Source: Burkholderiales bacterium (GTDB lineage: Bacteria > Pseudomonadota > Gammaproteobacteria > Burkholderiales > WYBJ01). Taken from it: a DNA stretch of 64,000 nucleotides. Positions within the stretch are counted from its first letter, which is position 1. Every line of letters begins with the position of its first letter. Made by a program: the position numbers and the translations under genes. Shown here piece after piece: positions 35,012 through 43,472 of the stretch. Location of the stretch: positions 124,001-188,000 of the forward strand of contig JALHQN010000004.1 in assembly GCA_022841915.1 (NCBI GenBank). Reading direction: 5' to 3'. The notes beneath the pieces are model-generated. The model was not told where the DNA came from, searched no databases, and saw only the letters and a program-made list of their open reading frames with translations.

Positions 35012-35968
35012 ATGAGGAAATGCCTGCTTCTGGTAGTGACGATGCTTTGTGCTGGCAGCGCGATCGCGCAGAGCTATCCTTCGAAAGCGGTTCGGATCGT
35101 CCTACCCTTCGCGCCGGGCGGTGGCACCGATCTGCTCGCGCGGCTATTTGCGCAGCGCATGCAAGAGACCTACGGCCAGGCCTTCACCGTCGACAACCGC
35201 GCCGGTGCGGGCGGCAATATCGGTGCGGAAATCGTGGCCAAGGCGGCTCCCGATGGCCACACGTTGATGATCACGTCGGCGTCGATCACGGTGAACGTAT
35301 CGCTGTATCCAAAGCTCAACTATTCCCTGCAGCGCGATTTCATCCCCGTCTCCCAGCTTGCGGCGTCGCCTTTGGCTCTGACGGTCCATCCCTCGGTGCC
35401 CGCGCGGAACGTGAAGGAATTGATCGCGCTGTCGAAACGAACCAAGGGCGGACTCAACTTCGGCTCCAACGGCAACGGGACCACCAGCCATCTGTCGGGA
35501 CTCATCCTGGCGCAGATGTCCGGGCTGCAGATCACGCACATCCCCTACAAAGGCGCCGGAGCGGCGATCACGGGCCTGCTGACCGGACAGGCGGACATGG
35601 CTTTCCTGTCGGTGTTCAGCGCCACGCCTCACATCAAGCAGGGACGGTTGCGCGGGCTGGCGGCATCCACCAAGCGTCCTGCGCCTTCGCTGCCCGAACT
35701 GCCGACGCTCGATTCCATGTACCCCGGATTCGAGACGGACAACTGGTTCGGGTTGTTCGTGCCGCGCGGCACCCCGCAGCCTATCGTCGACCAGTTGCAT
35801 GCCGATCTCGTCAAGGCGTTGCAGCATCCGAGCATGAAGAACTTCATCGAGCGCGAGGGCGGCTATGCCATCGGCAACACGCCGAAGGAGTTCGAGCAAG
35901 CGATCGCGCGCGACATCGCCAAATATGCGGCGGCGGTGAAGTCCTCGGGCGCCAAGCCGGATCAATAG
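35012..35968 (+). CDS. Bug/TctC-type tripartite tricarboxylate transporter receptor
   Basis: The 318-residue protein has a signal peptide (ending AIAQ) and the family motifs YPSKAVRIVLPFAPGGGTDLLAR, VDNRAGAGGNIGAEIVAKAAPDGHTL and THIPYKGAGAAITGLLTGQADMAF. It is a periplasmic solute receptor without a nearby TctAB permease. It faces the TauD-type dioxygenase gene across a shared promoter region and is convergent with the crotonase gene, so its ligand may be the dioxygenase substrate. Confidence 0.93.
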   Translation: MRKCLLLVVTMLCAGSAIAQSYPSKAVRIVLPFAPGGGTDLLARLFAQRMQETYGQAFTVDNRAGAGGNIGAEIVAKAAPDGHTLMITSASITVNVSLYPKLNYSLQRDFIPVSQLAASPLALTVHPSVPARNVKELIALSKRTKGGLNFGSNGNGTTSHLSGLILAQMSGLQITHIPYKGAGAAITGLLTGQADMAFLSVFSATPHIKQGRLRGLAASTKRPAPSLPELPTLDSMYPGFETDNWFGLFVPRGTPQPIVDQLHADLVKALQHPSMKNFIEREGGYAIGNTPKEFEQAIARDIAKYAAAVKSSGAKPDQ

Positions 35969-36011
35969 CAGGCGAGTCCAAGCGGCGACCGGCCTCGGTT
36001 CGAGCGCCGGC

Positions 36012-36034
36012 CAGCGGTGCGTGGTGCGCCGCTG
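36012..36034. terminator. Candidate hairpin downstream of the Bug receptor gene
   Basis: CAGCGG and CCGCTG form a 6-bp stem with an 11-base loop, 44 bp after the receptor stop in a convergent region. A second 6-bp hairpin (CACCGA/TCGGTG, 36071-36087) lies next to the crotonase stop. Neither has a T-tract. Confidence 0.3.
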
Positions 36035-36094
36035 ACCGTTCCTGCTCGATTGCATTGAGCCTGTCGCCGTCACCGAGGTTGTCGGTGCGGCGCG

Positions 36095-36913
36095 TCACCG
36101 CCCCTTGAAGACAGGTTTGCGCTTCTCGCGGAATGCCTGGCGGCCTTCCTTCACGTCTTCGGTGTGATGCACTTTGTTGAGCAGGTTCTCTTCGTACTCG
36201 GCATGCGTTTCGAGCGATACGCCCATGGCATGGTAGACCGCCTGCTTGGTGAGTTCGATCGTTATCGAAGGCCCTTCGGCCAAGCGGCGGGCCAGTGCCA
36301 TCGTCTGCGTCATGAGTTCATCTTGCGGCACGACCCGGTCGGCCATGCCGATGCGCAGGGCTTCCTCGGCCTTGACTTCGTCGCTCAGCCATAGCTGCAG
36401 CAGCGCCCGCGAAGTGCCCACCCGATGCGGCAGCAGCCAGGTCGCGCACTGGTCGGGCAGGATCGCGCGTCGGATGAAAGCCGAGACGAATCGCGCCTGA
36501 TCGGAGGCGATGCGCACGTCGCAGGCGAGCGCGAGCGAGAACCCGCCGCCGGCGGCCACGCCGTTCACCGCGGCGATGATGGGCTTGCGCATGGTGCGGA
36601 AGCGGTTGATCCAGCCGAAGCGGGATTCCTCGATGTCCTGCCGGCTGGGCGGCGCAGCGCCCGCGGCGGGGCCGCTGCCCATGTCGGCGCCGGAGCAGAA
36701 GCCGCGGCCTGCGCCGGTGAGCACCAGCACCTTGGCATCGTCGTCGTCGTTCACGTCTTCGAGGATGCGTCGCAAGCCGAAGCGCATCGCCGGCGACAGG
36801 GCGTTGAGCTTCTCGGGGCGGTTCAGCGTCACCGTCACGACGCCGTCCTGTTTTTCGACGATCATGTCTTCGTAGCCTTCGTACGGTGTGAGGCCGGCGT
36901 ATTTGCGAGACAT
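36095..36913 (-). CDS. Enoyl-CoA hydratase/isomerase (crotonase) family protein
   Basis: The 272-residue protein has crotonase landmarks: VTVTLNRPEKLNALSPAMR, the oxyanion-hole segment VLTGAGRGFCSGADMG, and VNGVAAGGGFSLALACDVRIAS. The first catalytic Glu of hydratases is absent (GGGFSLA where GGGCELA is usual), and the second position reads LPDQ, with an Asp as in PaaG-like isomerases. A role as acyl-CoA isomerase rather than classic hydratase is therefore more likely. An AGGAG site supports the ATG at 36913. It is divergent from the luciferase-like oxidoreductase gene. Confidence 0.88.
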   Translation of the reverse strand: MSRKYAGLTPYEGYEDMIVEKQDGVVTVTLNRPEKLNALSPAMRFGLRRILEDVNDDDDAKVLVLTGAGRGFCSGADMGSGPAAGAAPPSRQDIEESRFGWINRFRTMRKPIIAAVNGVAAGGGFSLALACDVRIASDQARFVSAFIRRAILPDQCATWLLPHRVGTSRALLQLWLSDEVKAEEALRIGMADRVVPQDELMTQTMALARRLAEGPSITIELTKQAVYHAMGVSLETHAEYEENLLNKVHHTEDVKEGRQAFREKRKPVFKGR

Positions 36914-37137
36914 CGCTTCTCCTTTGAGTGTGTAAGGGCGCTGGCGCCGGCGCGCCATTGCGGGGCGCGCGCGGAGATTCAGCAGGTGGGTGATGGGTTG
37001 TCCTTCGAGTGGGGCGATGCTGGCACCGAACGCAGCGCGAGGCAAGTCGATGCGGGCACCCGCGCCCGGCCTGCGGGACCTGCGCCCCCCGATGCGTTAG
37101 ACTGCACGTTCAGGTCGACTTCGAGAGGAGAGCATGC

Positions 37138-38088
37138 ATGGCTACGCCTACGGTGACGTTCGGTTGTTCCATCAACCAGATCGCGCCCAAGAACATCGCC
37201 GAGTTCGCGCAGCGCGCCGAGGCCCTGGGCTATGACCGTCTCGCCATGGGCGAGCACGTCCAGGACGGGAATCCGCCCATCCCTCGGCATTTGTCATTGC
37301 CGGTGTTGGCGGCTGCTGCGGCGGCGACGAAGCGCATCCGGGTCATGACCGGCATCGTCATCGCGCCGCTGTATCATCCCGTCATGCTCGCCAAGCTGGT
37401 GGCCACGGTGGATCACATCTCCAACGGCCGCTTCGATTTCGGCATAGGCATCAGCGGTCAGCGGGGTACGCGCATCGAATACGACATACTGAATGTCCCG
37501 GTCGAGACTCGCGGCAAGCGCGCCAACGAGATGCTGCCGCTGATGCGCCGGCTCTGGACCGAAGAGCATGTCACCCACAAGGGCGAAATCTTCCAGATCG
37601 AGGATGCCACGCTGCTGCCCCATCCCATTCAAGCGGGCGGGCCGCCCATCTGGATCGCCGGGCGCAGCGATGCTGCCATGCTGCGCGCCGGTACGCTGGG
37701 TGACGGCTGGTATCCCTATCTCTTCACCGTGCGGCGCCTGCGGGAGAGCAACGACATCGTGCGCAAGCACGTCGAGGCCGCCGGTCGCGATTTGGGCAAG
37801 TTCCACTTCGGCGTGGCGCAGCCGACGTCGATCGCGGACGATCCGAAGGAGGCGCTGGCGGTCGCAGTGCAGAACCTCGGCAAGTATGCGACCGCGCAGC
37901 GCAGCGCCGAAGATGTGGCCAAGGGGCTGTGCCTCACCGGCACCATTCAGGACGTCGTCAAGGGCATACAGGACCGCATCGACGCGGGCGTGCAGCACAT
38001 CATGATGGGCTTCCTGGGCAAGGACGAGCAGGACACCTACCGGCAGATGGAATTGGCCGCCAAGGAGATCCTGCCGCACTTTCGCTGA
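37138..38088 (+). CDS. Luciferase-like (LLM) flavin/F420-dependent oxidoreductase
   Basis: The 316-residue protein is a TIM-barrel LLM enzyme: FAQRAEALGYDRLAMGEHV at the start, IRVMTGIVIAPLYHPVMLAKLVATVDHISNGRFDFGIG in the core, PPIWIAGRSDAAMLRAGTLGDGWYPYLF, and a C-terminal GVQHIMMGFLG. The strings fit a monooxygenase or F420-type reductase acting on a small organic substrate. The GAGGAG site sits upstream of ATGCATG; only the second ATG is in frame. The crotonase is divergent, suggesting a shared catabolic role. Confidence 0.88.
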   Translation: MATPTVTFGCSINQIAPKNIAEFAQRAEALGYDRLAMGEHVQDGNPPIPRHLSLPVLAAAAAATKRIRVMTGIVIAPLYHPVMLAKLVATVDHISNGRFDFGIGISGQRGTRIEYDILNVPVETRGKRANEMLPLMRRLWTEEHVTHKGEIFQIEDATLLPHPIQAGGPPIWIAGRSDAAMLRAGTLGDGWYPYLFTVRRLRESNDIVRKHVEAAGRDLGKFHFGVAQPTSIADDPKEALAVAVQNLGKYATAQRSAEDVAKGLCLTGTIQDVVKGIQDRIDAGVQHIMMGFLGKDEQDTYRQMELAAKEILPHFR

Positions 38089-38203
38089 TCGATCGCCGGG
38101 ATCGCCGAGTACGATCTACGGGCTGGCCTGACCGAAACGGGCGGGCGAAGGAAGCCGTCGATGGAACGAGCCGCCGCATCGCGACGACTCGTTGCTCGGC
38201 CGA

Positions 38204-38764
38204 TCAGCCGGTGACGCGCCGCTTGTATTCGCCGGTGCGGGTGTCGATCTCGATCTTGTCGCCGGTGCTGCAGAACAGCGGGACCTGCACATTCAATGTT
38301 TCGCCCACCTTGGCCGACTTGAGCACCTTGCCCGAGGAATCGCCGCGCACGGCGGGCTCGGTGTAGGAGATTTCGCGCACCACGGTCGTCGGCAATTCCA
38401 CGGAGATCGCACGCTCTTCGTAGAAGACGATTTCGCACTCCATGCCGTCTTCCAGGTACTCCACGGCGTCGCCCAGGCTCTCCTTGTCCACTTCGTACTG
38501 GTTGTACTCGGCGTCCATGAAGACATAGGCCGGGTCGGCGAAGTACGAGTAGGTGGCCTGCTTGCGCTCGAGAACGACTTGTTCGAGCTTCTCGTCGGCC
38601 TTGTAGACCGTCTCCATGACCGCGCCCGTGAGGAGGTTCTTCAACTTCATCTTCATCACGGCGGCGTTGCGGCCGCCCTTGTTGTACTCGGCCTTCAAGA
38701 CGACCATGGCGTCCTTGCCGACCATGAACACGTTGCCGGAGCGAAACTCTTGTGCTTCCTTCAT
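38204..38764 (-). CDS. efp: Translation elongation factor P
   Basis: The 186-residue protein has three domains as expected of EF-P: an N-terminal KOW-like domain with the loop YNKGGRNA, then two OB folds ([26 protein letters not shown] and [17 protein letters not shown] at the end). The loop tip is Arg32, not Lys34-type, matching the EF-P class that is rhamnosylated on arginine. EF-P relieves ribosome stalling at polyproline, such as the nine-proline tract of the TonB-like protein at 10149. The gene follows earP by 33 bp in the same direction. Confidence 0.96.
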   Translation of the reverse strand: MKEAQEFRSGNVFMVGKDAMVVLKAEYNKGGRNAAVMKMKLKNLLTGAVMETVYKADEKLEQVVLERKQATYSYFADPAYVFMDAEYNQYEVDKESLGDAVEYLEDGMECEIVFYEERAISVELPTTVVREISYTEPAVRGDSSGKVLKSAKVGETLNVQVPLFCSTGDKIEIDTRTGEYKRRVTG

Positions 38765-38797
38765 TGCGAACCTCGTGGGGATGAGCGTGAGAGCCGG

Positions 38798-39979
38798 TCA
38801 GGGGGAAATGCCTGGCTCCTGGGTAACTCGGCATTTTCCTACACCGGCACAAAAGTTGACAAGACCTGTGGCGAGATCGTCTTGTTCTGCCAGGCGGGCT
38901 GCCCAGCGCTCGGCGTGCCGCGCTATCGCTCCGCGACCCGCGATAAAGTCCTCCCAGGCCTGCTGCAATTCGGCCGGGCGCACGATGCCGTTCCATACGC
39001 GCCACAGGTGACGAACCGCGTCCGCGTGCGCGTCGTCGAGGTCGGCGGTGTAGCGGTCGAGAAAGGCGTGCATCTTGATCCAGTGGGTGTTTTCGCCCTG
39101 AGGATAGATGTTCCAGACGAACGGCCGTCGTGCCCAATGGGCGCGTACGAACGAGTCTTCACCACGAACGAAGTTGACGTCGCAAGCCCAGAGCAGACGA
39201 TCGAAGCCGACCTGATCGGTGAACGGTATGACTTTGAATCGGGCCGCGCCGCGTTCGATCCAACCCGCAGCGCTCGTGCCGGATGCAAGCCGGGCTCGCA
39301 TGCGCTCGGCAGCCGCGCCTTCCGGGACCAAAGCGGTGAGCGGCGTTTTCCCCGCGGCCCAGATCTCGAACAGTTCCGGCACCGGCGCATCGCCGTAGCA
39401 GAAGAGACTCACACGCAGCTCGTCGTCTTGCGGCAGGCCGAGGCCGTGCTGCGCCCAGAAAGCTGCCTGGGCCGATGCATCGTCGACGAAGGCGAGCCGC
39501 TGGTCCTCGAGGCCGCGCTCGTGCAGCAAGCCGCCGGTGTTCGGGTCGAAGCCCGGAAAGTAGAAGTGCTTGGTCAGAGGCAAGCGCGGATGCGGCGAGG
39601 GCAGTCGATGGCATCCGGCCACCCAATCCTCGGCGGAAAGATAGTCCAGATTGATCCAGCAGGGCGCCACCGGCTTCGCGGCCATCGCGATCACGAAACT
39701 GTCGGGGAGCGCGCATTGAAAGGTTTCGATCACGACGTCTCCGGGCACGGTCGCGGGGAACGGCTTGGACCACAGGCGCACATCCACGCCGGCGACCCGC
39801 TGCTGCTTCATGCCAGTCGAGGTGGCAGGCCAAATCCGGCTCAGGGCAGCCAGATCGTCGACCCATAGCCGGACCTCGATGCCGTGCTCCGAGGCCAGCA
39901 TGCGAGCAAGCCGCCAGGCGACCCCGATGTCGCCGAAGTTGTCGACGACCTTGCAGAAGATGTCCCAGTGCCTAGTCAT
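38798..39979 (-). CDS. earP: EF-P arginine rhamnosyltransferase
   Basis: The 393-residue protein opens DIFCKVVDNFGDIGVAWRLAR, the EarP signature, with Asp13 and Asp17 at the positions known to matter for catalysis in characterised EarP. The C-terminal nucleotide-sugar part contains FVRGEDSFVRAHWARRPFVWNIYPQ. EarP transfers rhamnose from dTDP-rhamnose to Arg32 of EF-P. The partner efp lies directly downstream and carries that arginine, so the pair is self-consistent. Confidence 0.95.
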   Translation of the reverse strand: MTRHWDIFCKVVDNFGDIGVAWRLARMLASEHGIEVRLWVDDLAALSRIWPATSTGMKQQRVAGVDVRLWSKPFPATVPGDVVIETFQCALPDSFVIAMAAKPVAPCWINLDYLSAEDWVAGCHRLPSPHPRLPLTKHFYFPGFDPNTGGLLHERGLEDQRLAFVDDASAQAAFWAQHGLGLPQDDELRVSLFCYGDAPVPELFEIWAAGKTPLTALVPEGAAAERMRARLASGTSAAGWIERGAARFKVIPFTDQVGFDRLLWACDVNFVRGEDSFVRAHWARRPFVWNIYPQGENTHWIKMHAFLDRYTADLDDAHADAVRHLWRVWNGIVRPAELQQAWEDFIAGRGAIARHAERWAARLAEQDDLATGLVNFCAGVGKCRVTQEPGISP

Positions 39980-40048
39980 CGCAGAAAGATGGGGGCGCGG
40001 TTCCGGAATCTGAAGCCTTCGCCACGATGCATGGGCTGGGCATGCCGT

Positions 40049-40822
40049 TCAAGCGGGACGCAGGACATCGCTCAAGACCGCGAGCGCATTGAGCGCCGGG
40101 GCGAAGCCGCTGAAGGGGGCGGTCTGGATCACCGCTTCGATGACCTCCGCACGGGTCGCGCCGAGGTTGAGCGCCGCCTGCCCGAACTTCTTCGTCTGGT
40201 TCTCCAGGCGCAGGGCGGTGAAGCTCGCGACCGAGCACAGCACGCGCTGGCGATGGGTGAGACCGGGGCGGAACCAGATTTCGCCGTAGCCGTACTGGAT
40301 CGCGACAGGATAGAGCGCGCCGGTCACCGGGTTGTCGGGGGATGCGTAGCCTTTGTCGCCAGCCTCCCGATGCAGGGCCCTGAGCATCTCGTTGCCGCGG
40401 ATCGTGAGGGTCTCCAGCGAGTCGTCGCGGGGCGCCTGGGCCGGAACGCTGACATTACGTTCCGCGAATACCTGCGCTGCAGTGATCAAGGCTTCCTCGG
40501 ATGCCGTGAAGCCCGCGTAAATGCCGATCTGGATCAGCACTTCCTGGATGGCGAGCGCATCGAGCCCGATGTTGAGTGCCGCCCCGACATAGCGGTGCAA
40601 AGCCGAAGGGCGCTGGACCGACGCCAACGCCGCGAGGGTGCAGATCATGCGTTCCGGAAGGGCGAGCCCGGGGCGACACCAGACGATGCCGAATTCGGTC
40701 TCGGACAGGAAGTCGTGGAAGCCCGAGGGGGTGTGTTCGGCGGGCGCTGAGCCCGACGGGCTTCCGAACAGTCGTGCTCGCATCGCCTCGCCTTGCTCTC
40801 GCAGGCGTTCGCGGGTCGTCAT
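40049..40822 (-). CDS. Carboxymuconolactone decarboxylase-like protein with two CMD modules
   Basis: The 257-residue protein contains two CMD-type helical repeats: ETEFGIVWCRPGLALPERMICTLAALASVQRPSALHRYVGAALNIG and, later, YGYGEIWFRPGLTHRQRVLCSVASFTALRLENQTKKFGQAALNLG. The repeats align with each other (IW-RPGL-R--C--AS), showing an internal duplication. CMD-fold enzymes include gamma-carboxymuconolactone decarboxylase and AhpD-like peroxidases; the CxxC of AhpD is absent. Reaction unknown. It is divergent from the SCP2-hydrolase pair. Confidence 0.83.
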   Translation of the reverse strand: MTTRERLREQGEAMRARLFGSPSGSAPAEHTPSGFHDFLSETEFGIVWCRPGLALPERMICTLAALASVQRPSALHRYVGAALNIGLDALAIQEVLIQIGIYAGFTASEEALITAAQVFAERNVSVPAQAPRDDSLETLTIRGNEMLRALHREAGDKGYASPDNPVTGALYPVAIQYGYGEIWFRPGLTHRQRVLCSVASFTALRLENQTKKFGQAALNLGATRAEVIEAVIQTAPFSGFAPALNALAVLSDVLRPA

Positions 40823-40908
40823 TCGCCGTCCTCCTTCTCGCGGATGTGCAATCGGCTATCTTATGGCGATCCGCAGCACCATGACGAAAGATTCCCGGGG
40901 AGCCGACC

Positions 40909-41274
40909 ATGGAACAGCTCGCAGCATGGGTCAATGCCGACGATCGCCTCGTCTGGCGCGGTCGCTACGTGAACACGACGTTTCTGGTCGAAGTCGGCGA
41001 TGTGCCGTGGCTGATCAGAATACAGGCGGGCCGGGTGGCCGACATTGCGCGCGGTCCGTTCGTGATGCCTGCCTGGACATTCGCCTTGCGCGCCTCCGAC
41101 GAGACTTGGGCGCAGTTCTGGCTGGCGCATCCACCGCCCGGCTCGCACGATCTGTTCGCGCTCATCAAGCGCCGCGTCTTGCGCATCGAGGGCGATCTGC
41201 ATCCGTTCATGGCCAACCTGCTGTACTTCAAGGGCGTCATGGCAGCACTGCGTCCGCGACGGATGCCATCATGA
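40909..41274 (+). CDS. SCP2-like sterol/lipid-carrier domain protein
   Basis: The 121-residue protein matches a single SCP2 domain in size and pattern: NTTFLVEVGDVPWLIRIQAGRV, FALRASDETWAQFW, DLFALIKRRVLRIEGDLHPFMANLLYFK. SCP2 modules bind acyl-CoA or hydrophobic molecules. Its stop overlaps the start of the hydrolase gene by 4 bp (ATGA), so the two are made together; the protein may present substrate to the hydrolase. Confidence 0.8.
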   Translation: MEQLAAWVNADDRLVWRGRYVNTTFLVEVGDVPWLIRIQAGRVADIARGPFVMPAWTFALRASDETWAQFWLAHPPPGSHDLFALIKRRVLRIEGDLHPFMANLLYFKGVMAALRPRRMPS

Positions 41275-42122
41275 CGCCGCGCTTCGAGCCGGTCGTCGGT
41301 CGTTACCTGCATCTCGAACTGTTGGGCAAGCCGCATCGCGTCTACGTGGAAGAGGCAGGCACGGGCATTCCTCTGCTGTGCCTGCATACGGCCGGAGCGG
41401 ATACGCGCCAGTATCGGGCCGTGATCAACGACGAACGCATACTGGCAAACTTCCGGGTGATCGCTTTCGATCTGCCGTGGCATGGCAAATCATCGCCGCC
41501 CGCGGGCTGGCACGAGGCCGACTACCGCCTCACTTCGCGCGACTACCTGGACATCATATTTTCACTCGTCGACGCGCTGGCACTCGACCGCCCCGTGGTC
41601 ATGGGATGTTCCATCGGGGGGCGGATCGTTCTGCATCTGGGTTTGGAAGCGCCGGAGCGCTTTCGTGCGCTGATCGGGTTGCAGGCCGGGGCACACGTCG
41701 ATCCCTACTACGATCTGGACTGGCTGCATCGACCCGACGTCCATGGCGGCGAGGTATGTGCCGGCATCGTTTCGGGGCTGATCGGGCCGGAGAGTCCCGA
41801 GTCCGATCGCTGGGAGACCCTGTGGCACTACATGCAAGGCGGGCCGGGCGTGTTCAAGGGCGATCTGCATTTCTATACCAAGGACGGCGATCTGCGCCCG
41901 CGCGTGGCCGAAATCGACACTTCGCGCTGCCCGCTGTATCTGCTTTCCGGGGAATACGACTATTCCTGCGCTCCGGAAGACACACGGGATCTCGCCCGCC
42001 GCATCCCCGGCACGCAAGCGCACATCATGGCCGGGCTGGGCCATTTTCCGATGAGCGAGCACCCGCAAGCGTTTCTGGGCCACCTCTTGCCTGTGCTGGA
42101 GGCGATTCGAAGCAGCGGCTGA
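41271..42122 (+). CDS. Alpha/beta-hydrolase-fold enzyme
   Basis: The 283-residue protein has the nucleophile elbow GCSIGG with Ser114, an acid in SGEYDYSC (Asp230) and a histidine in GLGHFPMSEHP (His258), a complete catalytic triad. LLCLHTAGADTRQYR gives the oxyanion region with Thr-Ala after His. Likely a carboxyl-ester or C-C bond hydrolase in the cytoplasm. The gene is translationally coupled to the SCP2-like gene, which suggests a hydrophobic or CoA-bound substrate. Confidence 0.9.
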   Translation: MTPRFEPVVGRYLHLELLGKPHRVYVEEAGTGIPLLCLHTAGADTRQYRAVINDERILANFRVIAFDLPWHGKSSPPAGWHEADYRLTSRDYLDIIFSLVDALALDRPVVMGCSIGGRIVLHLGLEAPERFRALIGLQAGAHVDPYYDLDWLHRPDVHGGEVCAGIVSGLIGPESPESDRWETLWHYMQGGPGVFKGDLHFYTKDGDLRPRVAEIDTSRCPLYLLSGEYDYSCAPEDTRDLARRIPGTQAHIMAGLGHFPMSEHPQAFLGHLLPVLEAIRSSG

Positions 42123-42127
42123 TTCGA

Positions 42128-42163
42128 ATCGGATTTTTCGTCCAGACGGTTGATGAATCCGAT
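42128..42163 (+). terminator. Candidate hairpin after the hydrolase gene
   Basis: ATCGGATT and AATCCGAT form a perfect 8-bp stem beginning 6 bp after the stop codon; the 20-base loop holds an inner CGTC/GACG stem. No T-run follows, so it is a candidate only. Confidence 0.35.
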
Positions 42164-42400
42164 CTGCGTCACCCCGATGGCCACCGGAAGGAAGCTTTCC
42201 GAGGCTATTCCTGCGACAATGCCGTCTTGCACATGTGTTCCTGATTCCCGCCACCGGTCTCCTGCGGGACTCAGGCTTCGATACGCTGCCGCATCGAGCG
42301 ACAGTTCCTGGCCGGCTCGCCTCGAGCCGCCGAATCCGCGGTCCCGCAGTTGTTATGTCCGCCAGGCGTGGGCCCGCCACCATTTTCCGAGGAGAACCGA

Positions 42401-42661
42401 ATGACCAAGTTCGAAGTCCATGGCGTCGAAGGCGAAATGCGGTTGCGACGCAACTGGCAAGAGAACAGCAGCGGGGCTTGCGAGGCGTTCGATGACCTCG
42501 ATCTCGCGCCCTCCCACGATGGCACGCATGTCATCCTGCTCAAGTCGCAGGGCGAGAAAGACCCCGCCGCCGAGGGTGGCGCCAACATCTGCGAGAAGCG
42601 GTTCGCGATCGCAGTACCGGATCTGGTGCGCTTGATCGAGGAGCACGGCAGGGCGCTCTGA
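42401..42661 (+). CDS. Small conserved-looking hypothetical protein
   Basis: The 86-residue soluble protein follows a strong GAGGAGAA ribosome site. It begins TKFEVHGVEGEMRLRRNWQE, has a central DGTHVILLKSQGEKD strand and ends LVRLIEEHGRAL; two cysteines are present (GACEAF, ANICEK). No signal or membrane segment. I do not recognise the family. Flanking intergenic regions of about 280-300 bp make it a single-gene unit. Confidence 0.6.
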   Translation: MTKFEVHGVEGEMRLRRNWQENSSGACEAFDDLDLAPSHDGTHVILLKSQGEKDPAAEGGANICEKRFAIAVPDLVRLIEEHGRAL

Positions 42662-42962
42662 GCGGTCGAGCCGAGTGCTCGGTGACAGCCACCGGAGCCG
42701 TCTCGCAATTCGGCGGTCCGGGAGCATCGAGCGAAGAAACTCACTCGTTGCGGGCCACCGAGTCGGCCCCGCGCTAGCTCGGTGAAGCGCGTGAGTGGGA
42801 AACGGCGGACCTCGTCCGCTGCGCAGAGAAGTTGCCCGCACGCTGGCGCGTTCCGCAACGCCTTGGCCCATGGAAGAGGGGGTCTTCCGGAGCGCGGCGC
42901 GCAGCGGGTACAGGCCACCAGCGCGGGTTACGATCTCGACCTTAGGCGCGCCACCGTACTGC
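42662..42962. other. Intergenic region between convergent genes, nothing seen
   Basis: 301 bp between the small hypothetical gene and the MaoC-type gene. No gene with a ribosome site, RNA gene or convincing terminator was found; open frames in it lack protein-like sequence. Confidence 0.5.
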
Positions 42963-43445
42963 TCAGCTCTCGAGTGCCACGAAGGGGTAAGGTACGGCTT
43001 TGCCCGTCCGCATCGGCAGAATGATGACCGCGGAGCCGGGCGTGCTTTCGAGGCCGCTGTCGTTGCGAATGCCGGTTTCGCACTCGACGACGCCGAGCCC
43101 ATCCTTCAGCGAGGTCTTCGTCACCCTGCCCCATGCGGTGAGGGTTTCCCACTCGATGTTCATGGCACGGTACTGGAAGCAGATCTTCGCGACCCAGCCT
43201 TCGAGTCCGGCCCATTCGTCGAGCATCTGGGCGAGCAGGTGCTGTTTCCAGGAGCCGTTGATGAGCAGGCCGGGATTCTTGTCGTGACCGGTGCTGAAGG
43301 GGTAGTCGTAGTGAATCCGATGCCAGTTCTCGGACGACGCTGACCAGCGCATGATATGCGCCGGACTCATCGGTCCCTTCACCACGGGGGTTAGCTCGTC
43401 CCCGACCTTGACGTCGTCGAAGTAGCGCTGCGTTGCATATCCCAT
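42963..43445 (-). CDS. MaoC-like acyl dehydratase (second subunit of a pair)
   Basis: The 160-residue hot-dog-fold protein begins YATQRYFDDVKVGDELTPVVKGPMSPAHIMRWSASSENWHRIHYD, the MaoC opening. The hydratase-2 motif is altered: NWHRIHYD keeps the His and Asp in roughly the expected place. It lies 27 bp downstream of the FAS1-type partner gene on the same strand, so the two probably form a heteromeric (R)-specific enoyl-CoA or beta-hydroxyacyl dehydratase. Substrate unknown. Confidence 0.83.
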   Translation of the reverse strand: MGYATQRYFDDVKVGDELTPVVKGPMSPAHIMRWSASSENWHRIHYDYPFSTGHDKNPGLLINGSWKQHLLAQMLDEWAGLEGWVAKICFQYRAMNIEWETLTAWGRVTKTSLKDGLGVVECETGIRNDSGLESTPGSAVIILPMRTGKAVPYPFVALES

Positions 43446-43472
43446 TTTCAGGTGACTCCGTGGATTGTCGGG

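Noticed and set aside
42123-42135. GATTCGAATC as a possible tRNA T-arm
   Set aside because: No acceptor, anticodon or D-arm can be built around it; it is part of the hairpin after the hydrolase gene.
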